Source: Streptomyces sp. CC0208 (GTDB taxonomy: Bacteria; Actinomycetota; Actinomycetes; Streptomycetales; Streptomycetaceae). From it: DNA of 64,000 nucleotides. Numbering within the stretch: the first letter of the stretch is position 1; every line of letters begins with the position of its first letter. The stretch is from NCBI RefSeq assembly GCF_003443735.1, contig NZ_CP031969.1:1116001-1180000 (forward strand). Direction: 5' to 3'. The position numbers and the translations under genes are program-made. This document shows, in pieces, positions 17,860 through 26,151 of the stretch. Under the pieces are notes generated by a model. That model searched no databases and was not told where the DNA came from. It saw only the letters and a list, made by a program, of their open reading frames with translations.

Positions 17860-18453
17860 ATGACCACCGCACGGGACCTCGCGATCGTCGCCCTCGATGT
17901 GACCGCCGCCAAACCGGTGGGGCAGGGCGATCTCTCTCTCGCGCTCGCGGGAGCCGAGGTGTTCGACCTCCTCGACGCCCACGCCCTCGTTCTGGACGGC
18001 GACCGCATCCTGCCCAGCGCCCCCTCCCCCACGGGCGACCGCCTGCTGGACGAGGCCGCCGAGACGCTCGTACGGCAGGAGCCGTACGAGTCGGTCGAGG
18101 ACTGGCTGTGGCGCAGGGGCCGCGGACTGTCCTCGGCCTACGTCGACGACCTGGAGCGGACCGGGCTCACGACCCGGCAGCGCGGCCGCCGGATCACGCT
18201 GCGGACCGGGCGCCCGGAGCTGGTCGACTCGGCGGCCCGGCGGCAGGCCGAGGAGCGCTGGGCGGCGGGCGAACCCGTCCTCGTCGCCCTGGCGGCAGCC
18301 GCCGGGATCGGCGACGAACCGGCCGGTGAACTCGCCGACGAGACGGCCACCGTGCTGGCCGCGGTCGGGGACGCCGTGATGGAACTGGAGGCCGTACGCC
18401 AGCGGAAGGCCATCGAGGACGCCGCGTTCGACAACGTGTGGCGCGGTTACTAG
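17860..18453 (+). CDS. GPP34 (GOLPH3/Vps74-like) family protein
   Basis: 197 residues from ATG 17860 with GGAG 7 nt upstream; a GTG at 17848 is the alternative. 'TTARDLAIVALDV', 'DLSLALAGAEVFDLLDA' and 'VEDWLWRRGRGLSSAYVDDL' are typical of the actinobacterial GPP34 domain, homologous to the eukaryotic PI4P-binding GOLPH3. The bacterial role is not established. It is common in Streptomyces and often near regulators. Intact, in contrast to its flanking relics. Confidence 0.82.
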   Translation: MTTARDLAIVALDVTAAKPVGQGDLSLALAGAEVFDLLDAHALVLDGDRILPSAPSPTGDRLLDEAAETLVRQEPYESVEDWLWRRGRGLSSAYVDDLERTGLTTRQRGRRITLRTGRPELVDSAARRQAEERWAAGEPVLVALAAAAGIGDEPAGELADETATVLAAVGDAVMELEAVRQRKAIEDAAFDNVWRGY

Positions 18454-18943
18454 GAGCCGGCGGCCCCGAGCAGTGCCCGGCAGTTGTCCCACAGGGGGCT
18501 CAGGCGCTCGGGGCTGTTGTAGAGCTTGGCGAACATCACCTGGCCCTCCAGCTGGGCCACCACCGCCCGCGCCGCCTGCCGTGGGTCGGACACGGTGACG
18601 GCGCCGCGGTCCCGGGCCTCGACGACGACCGCCTCGACCATGTCGACCTGCGCCTCGAAGATCTCCTGCAACCGTCCGCGTACGGGCTCGGCGTGGTTCC
18701 TCAGCTCCAGAGCGAGGTTCCCGAACAGACAGCCCGCCACCGTGCCGCAGCCCTCCTGGACGGCGCGCTGGCCGGCCTCGGTCTGCTCGAAGAGCGCGCG
18801 CAGCCGAAGTAGGAGAAACTGCCCTTCGGCACCCCGGCCGTCTTGCAGATCTCGGCCACGCCCAGCGCCGAGTAACCGCGCCGCTCCAGGAGTGAGCGGG
18901 CGGCAGCGAGGATCTTCTCCCTGGCGTCACTTGTGCGTCCCAC
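18450..18943 (-). pseudogene. TetR-family regulator disrupted by a frameshift
   Basis: The first frame (18943 down to ~18806) encodes a good TetR HTH: 'AREKILAAARSLLERRGYSALGV...' and 'GVPKGSFSYF'. After SYFG the same frame degenerates. A second frame resumes as 'LRALFEQTEAGQRAVQEGCG' and continues through 'GCLFGNLALELRN' to a normal TetR C-terminus ending at 18450. The expected GSK(R)ALF segment is missing about 4 nt at ~18795-18806. A sequencing error is possible, but the neighbouring relics favour true decay. It may once have controlled the degraded SDR/transporter locus. Confidence 0.8.
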
Positions 18944-19001
18944 ACAGCGAGTGCACGTAGGTACTAGACCGGTCGGCTAGGAATGGCGGCCGTCTCGCCC
19001 G

Positions 19002-19580
19002 TCACAGCACCGGGAGCCCGTCGGCCTCCCGTCGCTCCAGCCGCGCCACGAGTTCCGCCGCCGCCGACTTGATGGTCTCCAGGCCGGACTTCCCCCAGGT
19101 CCGCGGCTCCACGTCGGCCGCGCACACCGTGCCCAGCACCATCCCGCCGGAGTCGATGAGCGGGGCGCCCAGATAGGAACGAATGCCGAACTCGTCGACG
19201 ACCGGGTTGCCCGCGAACCGCGGGTAGTCACGGACGTCCTCCAGGACCAGCGCCTTGCGGCGGACGACCACATGGGGGCAGAACCCGTGGTCGCGCGCCA
19301 TATGGCGGCCCAGTTCCGGCTTGGCCTCCTCGCCGTCCGACGGGGGCCGGGCCGCGGGAATCGTGAGACCGGCGAAGAACTGCCGGTCCTCGCCGAGGAA
19401 GTTGACCATCGCGTACGGCGCCCCCGTGCGCTCGGCGAGCCGCTCGGCGAAGGCGTCGAGCGCGGGCTCCGGATACTCTCCGAGCCCGAGCAGGCGCAGC
19501 CGTCGCGCCCGGTACGGTGCCTCCTTGTCCTCAGGGGTGAGCAGCAGTCGGCCGGCCGGGCGTGGTGGGTCGTAGCTCAT
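19002..19580 (-). CDS. GAF-domain sensor protein
   Basis: 192 residues consisting of a single GAF domain: 'GAPYAMVNFLGEDRQFFAGL', 'DHGFCPHVVVRRKALVLEDV', 'IRSYLGAPLIDSGGMVLGTV'. No output domain. It follows the conservon GTPase gene on the same strand (57 nt), a position where conservons often carry extra components. The ligand is unknown. A Cys in 'GFCPHV' could take part in redox or cofactor sensing (inference). Confidence 0.85.
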   Translation of the reverse strand: MSYDPPRPAGRLLLTPEDKEAPYRARRLRLLGLGEYPEPALDAFAERLAERTGAPYAMVNFLGEDRQFFAGLTIPAARPPSDGEEAKPELGRHMARDHGFCPHVVVRRKALVLEDVRDYPRFAGNPVVDEFGIRSYLGAPLIDSGGMVLGTVCAADVEPRTWGKSGLETIKSAAAELVARLERREADGLPVL

Positions 19581-19637
19581 GGGCGGCCGTCGCTGTGGAC
19601 GTCGGTCATATGCGGCTCCGTAAGGTGTGTGCGGGGG

Positions 19638-20237
19638 TCACATGTGGGCCCCGTGGCTCGGCGCGGGCGCCGGGCTGTGGGCGATGAGATGCCGTACGAG
19701 GGTGAGCAGGGTCTGCACACCCGAGCTGGAGATCCGCGCGTCGCAGCGCACGATCGGGATCTCCGGCGGGAGGTCGATGGCGGCCCGGACCTCCTCGGGG
19801 TCGTAGCGGTACCCCCCGTCGAACTCGTTGATGGCGACGATGAATCCGAGGCCGCGCTGCTCGAAGAAGTCCACGGCCGCGAAGCAGTCCTCCAGTCTGC
19901 GGGTGTCGGCGAGGATCACCGCGCCGAGCGCGCCCTCGGAGAGTTCGTCCCACATGAACCAGAACCGCTCCTGTCCGGGCGTGCCGAACAGGTACAGAAC
20001 ATGTTCCGGATCGAGGGTGATCCTGCCGAAGTCCATGGCCACCGTGGTCTCGACCTTGTTCTCGATGCCGTCGAGACTGTCGGTCGCGGCGCTGACCGTG
20101 GTGAGCAGTTCCTCCGTGCTGAGGGGAGCGATCTCGCTGACCGCGCCCACGAAGGTCGTCTTGCCTACCCCGAACCCTCCCGCCACCAGGATCTTCAGTG
20201 CGGTGGGGAAGGGATCAGAGCTGTCGTCGTAGTCCAT
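19638..20237 (-). CDS. cvnD: Conservon small GTPase (CvnD type)
   Basis: 199 residues. Ras-like GTPase of the actinobacterial conservon: P-loop 'GGFGVGKTT' (~21-29), switch region, 'DFGR..LDPEHVLYLFGTPG' (G3-like), 'NEFDGG' in place of NKxD. The start overlaps the DUF742 gene by 23 nt. Conservon proteins A-D are proposed to form a membrane-associated complex resembling eukaryotic G-protein signalling and affecting development; the specific input here is unknown. Confidence 0.92.
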   Translation of the reverse strand: MDYDDSSDPFPTALKILVAGGFGVGKTTFVGAVSEIAPLSTEELLTTVSAATDSLDGIENKVETTVAMDFGRITLDPEHVLYLFGTPGQERFWFMWDELSEGALGAVILADTRRLEDCFAAVDFFEQRGLGFIVAINEFDGGYRYDPEEVRAAIDLPPEIPIVRCDARISSSGVQTLLTLVRHLIAHSPAPAPSHGAHM

Positions 20238-20592
20238 CGAGCACTGCCTCCAGAAGAGCCCGGTCAGTCGGGTTGTGGGTGAACTCGGGTGGCTTGGTGG
20301 TCAGCGCCCCGCAGTCGACGAGGTCGGACAGCAGCACCTTGGTGACCACCGCCGGCAGCCTGAGATGGGCGGCGACCTCGGCGACCGAGACGGGCGCGCG
20401 GCACAGGTCGAGTGCCTGCGCGTGCTCGGGGCCGAGGTAGCCGATGGGGGTGGCACCGGTGGCCATCACGTGCGACAGAAGGTCGAACGCGATGGACGGC
20501 CGGGTGCGGCCGTTGCTGACCGTGAAGGGCCGCACCAACCGCCCGGCCGCGTCGTCGAGCCAGGGCCCGTCGCCGACCGCCGCCACGCTCAA
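20215..20592 (-). CDS. cvnC: Conservon DUF742 protein (CvnC type)
   Basis: 125 residues. DUF742 family: 'GRLVRPFTVSNGRTRP' near the N-terminus, then a winged-helix-like segment 'CRAPVSVAEVAAHLRLP', 'VVTKVLLSDLVDCGAL'. It overlaps cvnB by 4 nt (ATGA) and cvnD by 23 nt, showing strict translational coupling. Confidence 0.92.
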   Translation of the reverse strand: MSVAAVGDGPWLDDAAGRLVRPFTVSNGRTRPSIAFDLLSHVMATGATPIGYLGPEHAQALDLCRAPVSVAEVAAHLRLPAVVTKVLLSDLVDCGALTTKPPEFTHNPTDRALLEAVLDGLRRQL

Positions 20593-21023
20593 GACCTCAT
20601 CGCCGAGGATTCGACGGCGTGCTGCCGGGGCGCGGTCACCAGGTAGGGGCGCACGCTCTTGACGAGCATCGCCATCTCGTAGCCGAGCACGGCGGCGTCG
20701 GCCTCGCGTCCCGCCAGGACGGCGAGACAGGTGCCGGAGCCGGCGGTGGTCACGAACAGCAGCGTCGAGTCGAGTTCGACGACGACCTGGCGGACCTCTC
20801 CGCCGTCGCCGAAGCGGACGCCCGCGCTGCGGCCGAGGGAGTACAGGCCGGAGGCCAGGGCCGCCATGTGGTCGGCGCTGTCCCCGTCGAGCCCGTGGAC
20901 CGACTTCACGAGCCCGTCGCAGGACAGCAGGACCGCGCTGCTGGTGTGCGGCACACGCTGTACAAGGCCGCTCATCAGCCAGTCGAGGTCGGATACATGG
21001 CCGGTCGGCGCTTCGCTCGCCAT
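20589..21023 (-). CDS. cvnB: Conservon roadblock/LC7 protein (CvnB type)
   Basis: 144 residues from ATG 21023 with AAGGAG ~10 nt upstream; a longer frame to 21095 is possible. Roadblock/LC7 fold: 'DLDWLMSGLVQRVPHTSSAVLLSCDG' pattern (in part), 'HMAALASGLYSLGRSAG', 'LLFVTTAGSGTCLAVLAG'. Such proteins regulate Ras-like GTPases, here the CvnD protein encoded two genes downstream. 68 nt after cvnA. Confidence 0.92.
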   Translation of the reverse strand: MASEAPTGHVSDLDWLMSGLVQRVPHTSSAVLLSCDGLVKSVHGLDGDSADHMAALASGLYSLGRSAGVRFGDGGEVRQVVVELDSTLLFVTTAGSGTCLAVLAGREADAAVLGYEMAMLVKSVRPYLVTAPRQHAVESSAMRS

Positions 21024-21091
21024 GGTGGATCGACTCCTTGAGGTACGAAGGTCTGCGGGAGCGCTGGGGGGTGGGGTGAACGCGGGGGTGG

Positions 21092-23692
21092 TCATCCGGC
21101 GGGTGCGCTCCCGTCGTGCCGGGGGGTGGTGCGGTCGTGATCGAGGCCGTGCGCCTCGGCTATGTGGGGCCGCTCCATGGGGGTTGCGTCAAGGGCGGCG
21201 GCGTCGGTCGTGGGTGCGGCCTCCGTGTGGCTCGCGTCCAGGTCGAAATCGAAATCGAAGTCGAAGGAGGCGGACGGATGGGCGGACGGATGGGGGGACG
21301 GGGCGGGGCGGGGCTCCGAAGAGGCGGATACCGGGATACCGGTGTCGGTGGTGGGCGCACCCGTGTAGGCGGCGCCCCTCTGCGTACGGCCTGTCGGCGC
21401 CGCTTCCGGGTGGTCGGGCTGGGCCGGCTGGACCGAGCCCATGGGGCCGGCCTCCATCCGCGGCGACGGCAACGGCAACGGCAGTGACGTGGTCGGTTCG
21501 CCGCCCTCCGGCTCCAGGTGGTGCTGGGCCTCGGCGAGGCTGATCCCGCGCTGGAAGGCCGCCATCAGTCCCGGGTCGTGGCCGGCCAGGTATTCGGCTT
21601 CCTGCCGGGGCGCCGGTCCGCCGCGTAGTTGGGGCGCGATGTGCTCCTGGGCGCGGCGCCGGGGCAGTTGGGGCTTGCCCATGGTGCCGCGCACGGTCCC
21701 GGTACGCGGGGTGGGGGGCCCGGTCACGTGCTCGGCGACCAGCCGCCGGTCGTCGGGCCTGATCCCGGGCACGGCGTCGGCGGGAGTGGGCCGCGACCCA
21801 CGCGCCCCGCGCACGGGCAGCGGCGCGGGACGCCCGGAGCGCGCTCCACCGCCGTTCGGCACGCTCCCGCCACCACCCGGTACGGCCGAGCCACCGTTCA
21901 GGTGGACGTCGCTGCCGCGGGCCGGTGAGTCACCGCCGGACGCCTGGCTGGCGCCACCCGGCGTGTTTCCACCGCCGTCCGGCGAAGACCCGTCAGACCC
22001 GGCGGACTCGTCAAGCCCGCCCTCACCGGGCGCGTGATCGCCCTCGTTCGGAACGCTCCCGCCGGTGCCCGGTGCCCCCGAAGCGCCGTTCAGGAAGCGC
22101 CAGCCGCCACTGGGCGGAGGCTCACCGCCGGGCGCATGCCCCCCACCGCTCGGAGCGACCCCGCCGCCGTCCGGCGCGGCCCCGTTGCCGGCCGGTACGC
22201 CTCCGCCGGGCGCGCGGCTACTCCCGTTCAGTCCCGGCCCATGGCCGGCACGTCCGTGCCGGGCGCCCTGCGGCACCGCTGCGCCGCCCTGCGGCGTCGG
22301 CGCCGCGCTGCCGTTGAGGCCGGGCTCCGTGCCCCGGGCCTCCCGCCGCTGGGGGTCGGCCCCGGGACGCGGCTCCGCGGACGCTCCCCGGTGCCGTGCC
22401 TCGTGCCCCGGCCTCGGATGACCGGGGCCCTGCGGGGACACGGCCGCCCCCGTGGCCTCCGGCGGCCGCGCACCGACCGCTCCCGGCGCCGAACCCAGCA
22501 GCGCCTGCGGCACGACGAGGACCGCCTGGACGCCGCCGTAGATGTTGGTCTGGAGCCGGACATGGATCCCGTGCCGCTTCGCGAGTTGCGAGACCACGAA
22601 CAGCCCGATGCGCCCGTCCGCCAGCAGGCTCGCGACATTGACCTGGTCCGGGTCCGCCAACAGGGCGTTCATCCGGTGCTGTTCGGCGACCGGCATGCCG
22701 AGCCCTCGGTCCTCCACCTCGACGGCGAGCCCGGAGGTCACGAGGTTGGCGCGGAGCAGCACTTGGGTGTGCGGCGCCGAGAACACCGTGGCGTTCTCGA
22801 CCAGTTCGGCGAGCAGATGGATGACGTCGGCGACGGCGTGCCCGCGCAGTGTGCCGTCGATCGGCGGCACGAGTTTGACCCGCGAGTACTGCTCGACCTC
22901 GGCGATGGCGGAGCGCAGCACCTCGGTCATCGAGACGGGGTTGCTCCACTGCCGACGCGAGACGGCGCCGCCGAGAACGGCGAGGTTCTCGGCGTGCCGG
23001 CGGATCCGGGTGGCGAGGTGGTCGACGTGGAAGAGCCCCTTGAGCAGGTCGGGGTCCTCGATCTCGTTCTCCAGCTCGTCGAGGATCGAGATCTCCCGGT
23101 GCACGAGCGACTGAAGGCGCCGCGCCAGGTTGACGAAGACCTCCAGTTTCTGTTCGCTGCCGGCCTGGCTGGAGAGCTGGGCGGCCTGGACGACGGCGGT
23201 GACGGCCCCGTCGTGGGCGCGAGCCAGGTCGGCGGCGAGCAGGTCGAAGTCGTCGGCGTTCTCGGGCGGACCGGTGCCCGGGCCGCGAGCGGGCGGAACC
23301 TCGCCGCGGCGCAGCCCGTCGACCAGGGCCCGCAGGTCGGCCTCGCGGCGCGCGCTGCTGCGGCGCAACGCGCCCACGCGGTCGCTCACCGATGTCGCGG
23401 CACGGTCGGCCGCCACGGCGGCGATGGCGATGCCTGCGAAGGTGACCGAGACCGCGCCGGCCAGAACACCCCACAGGATGAGGCCGGGTTGTGCCCCGGT
23501 GGAGCGAACGGTGAACAGGACGGCCGCGCAGCCGCTGAGGGCGACCGCGATCGGCGGCAGCACGGCCAGCCGCAGCAGTTGCGGCCGTATGTGCGTCTCG
23601 GGCAGCGAGGGGGCGGGGCGGGCGACCGGCCGCCCGTGCCGCCCGCCCTCACGGCGGTCTGCGCGTGCGGCCGGTGCGCGGAGGTGAGACAT
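21092..23692 (-). CDS. cvnA: Conservon sensor histidine-kinase-like protein (CvnA type)
   Basis: 866 residues from the ATG at 23692 (AAGGAC 5 nt upstream); an open frame continues to 23947 without a better site. Two TM helices (~40-85, 'LLRLAVLPPIAVALSGCAAV') precede a cytoplasmic linker. The HATPase_c domain (~260-400) has 'HLLAELVENATVFS', 'VEDRGLGM' and 'GRIGLFVVSQLAKRHG'. The last ~420 residues are low-complexity Gly/Pro/Ser/Asn, with recurring LNG(S/G)(A/S) and GGG units. The tail is unusually long. It is the first gene of a four-gene conservon operon. Confidence 0.9.
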   Translation of the reverse strand: MSHLRAPAARADRREGGRHGRPVARPAPSLPETHIRPQLLRLAVLPPIAVALSGCAAVLFTVRSTGAQPGLILWGVLAGAVSVTFAGIAIAAVAADRAATSVSDRVGALRRSSARREADLRALVDGLRRGEVPPARGPGTGPPENADDFDLLAADLARAHDGAVTAVVQAAQLSSQAGSEQKLEVFVNLARRLQSLVHREISILDELENEIEDPDLLKGLFHVDHLATRIRRHAENLAVLGGAVSRRQWSNPVSMTEVLRSAIAEVEQYSRVKLVPPIDGTLRGHAVADVIHLLAELVENATVFSAPHTQVLLRANLVTSGLAVEVEDRGLGMPVAEQHRMNALLADPDQVNVASLLADGRIGLFVVSQLAKRHGIHVRLQTNIYGGVQAVLVVPQALLGSAPGAVGARPPEATGAAVSPQGPGHPRPGHEARHRGASAEPRPGADPQRREARGTEPGLNGSAAPTPQGGAAVPQGARHGRAGHGPGLNGSSRAPGGGVPAGNGAAPDGGGVAPSGGGHAPGGEPPPSGGWRFLNGASGAPGTGGSVPNEGDHAPGEGGLDESAGSDGSSPDGGGNTPGGASQASGGDSPARGSDVHLNGGSAVPGGGGSVPNGGGARSGRPAPLPVRGARGSRPTPADAVPGIRPDDRRLVAEHVTGPPTPRTGTVRGTMGKPQLPRRRAQEHIAPQLRGGPAPRQEAEYLAGHDPGLMAAFQRGISLAEAQHHLEPEGGEPTTSLPLPLPSPRMEAGPMGSVQPAQPDHPEAAPTGRTQRGAAYTGAPTTDTGIPVSASSEPRPAPSPHPSAHPSASFDFDFDFDLDASHTEAAPTTDAAALDATPMERPHIAEAHGLDHDRTTPRHDGSAPAG

Positions 23693-23947
23693 CGGTGTCC
23701 TTGTACTGGTCCGTCGGTCCTGTGGGCCGGAGGGCTCCGGGCCGGCCGGCCCGGGTCGGCGGGCTCCGGCGCGTGCCCCCACGGGCTTCGGGGCGGGTTG
23801 CCGGGCGGCTCGCGCGGCGGCATGGTCGTCGGTCACCGGCGCGTCGCCTCCCTCCTCCCCGCGCCTCGGCTGTTCGCCGTGGGCATGCGTCATGGCGTAC
23901 CGGTCGAGAGAACCGAAGACTTCAACCCCTCGTCGCCCGGCGGACAC

Positions 23948-24799
23948 TCACAGTAGTCGCCAACGCATCATGTGCGAGCGGCAGTTGACAAACTCCTCCG
24001 CGGAGCGTCCCGCTCTGGTATGAGGACTCGCACGACAGACCGACAAGCCGACCGGCCCGCCTTACCCGAACGAGTGAATACCGATCACCCCTGGTCAGAA
24101 CCGGTCACGCACGACCCGCGAGGGCGCAGGCCGTACGCGCACCTCGATCGCCGCGAGGGCCCGTCCTAGGGGTGCGGCAGGCTCCCCGACACCCCTCCAG
24201 AGCCTTGGCCCAAGCCTTCCGCATCGTCACTGACTGTGTCGGCCCGCCGCGGTGTCGGACCGCTGCGCCCACCGGGCCACGACTCGCCGGCGTCCCCCAC
24301 ACATGAGTGGACCGTCACCCCGTCCGCCCGCACCCTCCGGGCAGCCGGGACCATCAGCCCCGGCAAGACGACGTCCCGAGCCCGGCATGGGTGTTCGCAT
24401 ACGGCGGCCCCGTCTTCGGCGCCACCCCCACCGCTTTCCCGCAGCGCGCGAACCGGGCGCAGCGCTGCCCACGGGACGCGGCCGCTGGCCACGGCAGGCG
24501 GCAGGAACACCAGCGGCTCGCTGCGCGATCCACCGTCCTTCGACTACGTCGTGGGGATACGGCCGTGGCCTGGCCGTATCCCGTCCTCGCCTGGCCGTAT
24601 CCCGTCCGCACCGGACATGGCGCAGTGCGGCCGGTTGCCGGCCCGGGGCCCCGAGGCCGGGACGGTCACGGACGTCACCGTGCTCCTGCCGGCGGCGGCC
24701 GACCCCGACCAGCGCACTGCGCAAGCCCGCGCAATCCCTGGCACGACCTTCTCGACAGCCCGCACCGGTGCCGGCACCGGTGCGGGCACCAACCTCACG
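23948..24799. other. Gene-free region between conservon and metallo-hydrolase
   Basis: About 850 nt without a supportable gene: open frames on both strands have Arg/Pro-rich translations and no ribosome sites or domains. It holds the presumed conservon promoter near 23950-24050, a cluster of GGCCGTATCC repeats (24555-24607) and a GC-rich dyad CACCGGTG..CACCGGTG around 24764-24781. Possibly an eroded gene, but I find no residual motif. Confidence 0.5.
24555..24607. repeat. Two 19-bp direct repeats plus one inverted copy of GGCCGTATCC
   Basis: GCCTGGCCGTATCCCGTCC occurs at 24568-24586 and again at 24589-24607, separated by 2 nt. The inverse, GGATACGGCC, lies just upstream at 24555-24564. The three copies of a 10-bp core in ~50 bp could be a regulator-binding array or a small duplication. 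It is in otherwise gene-free DNA. Confidence 0.6.
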
Positions 24800-25975
24800 T
24801 CACAGCTCAGCCACCGGCTCCCGGTCCTCCACAACCGTGGGCAACTCGGCCCATCCTCCGACCGGCGCCCTCGCCACCCCCCGCCACCAGGGATCGACCA
24901 CAGGCGCCGCACCCGGCTCGAACGGCTCCCCCGGCCGCGGGGTGGCCATGGCGACCCCGGCCTTGCGGGACAGCAGCATCGTCCGCTCCGCGGGCTCCAC
25001 CCAGGGATGCGTCGCGAGGTTGAACGTGCCCCAGTGGATCGGCAGCAGCACCCCTTCCGCCGCATCCCCGCCCTGGAGGTCCAGATGGGACCGCACCGCC
25101 TCTTCGGGCGTCATGTGGATGTCGGGCCAGAACTCCGAGTAGGCGCCGAGCTGGATCATCGTGGCGTCGAAGGGCCCGAAGGCCGCGCCGATGTCCTTGA
25201 ACCCGTCGAAGTACCCGGTGTCACCGCTGTGGTAGATCCGGTGCTCCCCGCCGGCGACGATCCAGGACGCCCACAGCGTGTGCTGGGTGTTGCGCAGTCC
25301 CCGTCCGCAGAAGTGCCGGGCCGGGGTGGCCGTCAGGGTCAGCCCGGCGACCTGGGTCGACTCGTGCCAGTCCAGCTCGCGCAGTCGGTCCGCGGAGACT
25401 CCCCAGTGCTCGAGATGGGCCCCCACCCCGAGCGGGACGGCGAAGACGGTGTCCGTCCCGGCCAGTTCCTTGATCGTGGGCATGTCCAGGTGGTCGTAGT
25501 GGTCGTGGGAGATGACGACCACATCGACCGGGCCGAGCGCGGCGAGCGGCAGCGGCACGGGGTGCAGCCGCTTGGGCCCGGCGAAGGGGAAGGGGGAGCA
25601 CCGCTCACCCCAGACGGGGTCGAACAGCACCCGCCGCCCGTCGATCTCGGCGAGCACGCTGGAGTGGCCCATCCAGGTCAGCCGCAGACCGGTGACAGGG
25701 GGCTTGGAGAGGTCGGCGAGCGTCGTGGGATGTACCGGGATCCGGCCTTCGGGAGCCCGCTGCAGGCGGCCGTCGCTGTCGAAGAAGGCCTTGGCGAGGT
25801 CGATCGCCGAACCGTCGGGACGGGTCCGGGCCGTACCGCCGGGGTTCTGGAAGACACCGTTCGCGAAGTGGGGGGATCTGCGGATGCGCGCCATGCGCTC
25901 ACCGCTCGGGTCCGCGCCGAAGGCCGCGGGCTGCAGCGCGCGGAGCCCGGAGCTCAAGGGACGGAAGCCGGTCAC
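24800..25975 (-). CDS. MBL-fold metallo-hydrolase (NAPE-PLD/UlaG-like)
   Basis: 391 residues from a GTG with GGAGG 5 nt upstream; an upstream ATG at 26008 lacks this. Metal motif SHDHYDHLD (HxHxDH), later histidines in 'ARHFCGRG', 'YHSGDTGY' and 'IHWGTFNLATHPW'. The overall pattern ('RLTWMGHSSVLAEIDGRRVL', 'DPVWGERCSP') matches the NAPE-PLD-like family of phosphodiesterases and lactonases. The substrate is unknown. Its start region faces the divergent dehydrogenase gene across 176 nt. Confidence 0.88.
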   Translation of the reverse strand: MTGFRPLSSGLRALQPAAFGADPSGERMARIRRSPHFANGVFQNPGGTARTRPDGSAIDLAKAFFDSDGRLQRAPEGRIPVHPTTLADLSKPPVTGLRLTWMGHSSVLAEIDGRRVLFDPVWGERCSPFPFAGPKRLHPVPLPLAALGPVDVVVISHDHYDHLDMPTIKELAGTDTVFAVPLGVGAHLEHWGVSADRLRELDWHESTQVAGLTLTATPARHFCGRGLRNTQHTLWASWIVAGGEHRIYHSGDTGYFDGFKDIGAAFGPFDATMIQLGAYSEFWPDIHMTPEEAVRSHLDLQGGDAAEGVLLPIHWGTFNLATHPWVEPAERTMLLSRKAGVAMATPRPGEPFEPGAAPVVDPWWRGVARAPVGGWAELPTVVEDREPVAEL

Positions 25976-26106
25976 GGTACCTCCATGGGGAGTCGCTGAG
26001 GCACCCATTATGGTCCGCCCCTCTGACAGCGCCGGGGTCTGCCCGGTTACACGGAGAAGGACGCCGTGGCAGCGGATCACGTTGACACGGCGTACCCGGA
26101 TACCAA

Positions 26107-26126
26107 TACTGACTCCTCGTTCAGTA
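26107..26126. promoter_or_regulatory. Dyad TACTGA-N8-TCAGTA upstream of the amino-acid dehydrogenase
   Basis: A perfect 6-bp inverted repeat with an 8-bp spacer, 26 nt before the GTG of the dehydrogenase gene and in the divergent region with the metallo-hydrolase gene. Size and layout suit a TetR-type dimer. The TetR gene at 27379, encoded just after the dehydrogenase, is the obvious candidate. Regulatory role inferred. Confidence 0.5.
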
Positions 26127-26151
26127 GCCGTCCGCCCACCCCGGAGCCCGC

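Noticed and set aside
21600..22340. Tandem repeats or CRISPR-like array in the GC-rich stretch
   Set aside because: The repetition is degenerate and in-frame, encoding the low-complexity tail of the conservon kinase-like protein; no constant-length spacers.
24227..24724. Minus-strand open frame as a possible gene in the 24-kb gap
   Set aside because: Arg/Gly-rich translation, no ribosome site, no recognisable motif; attributed to base composition.
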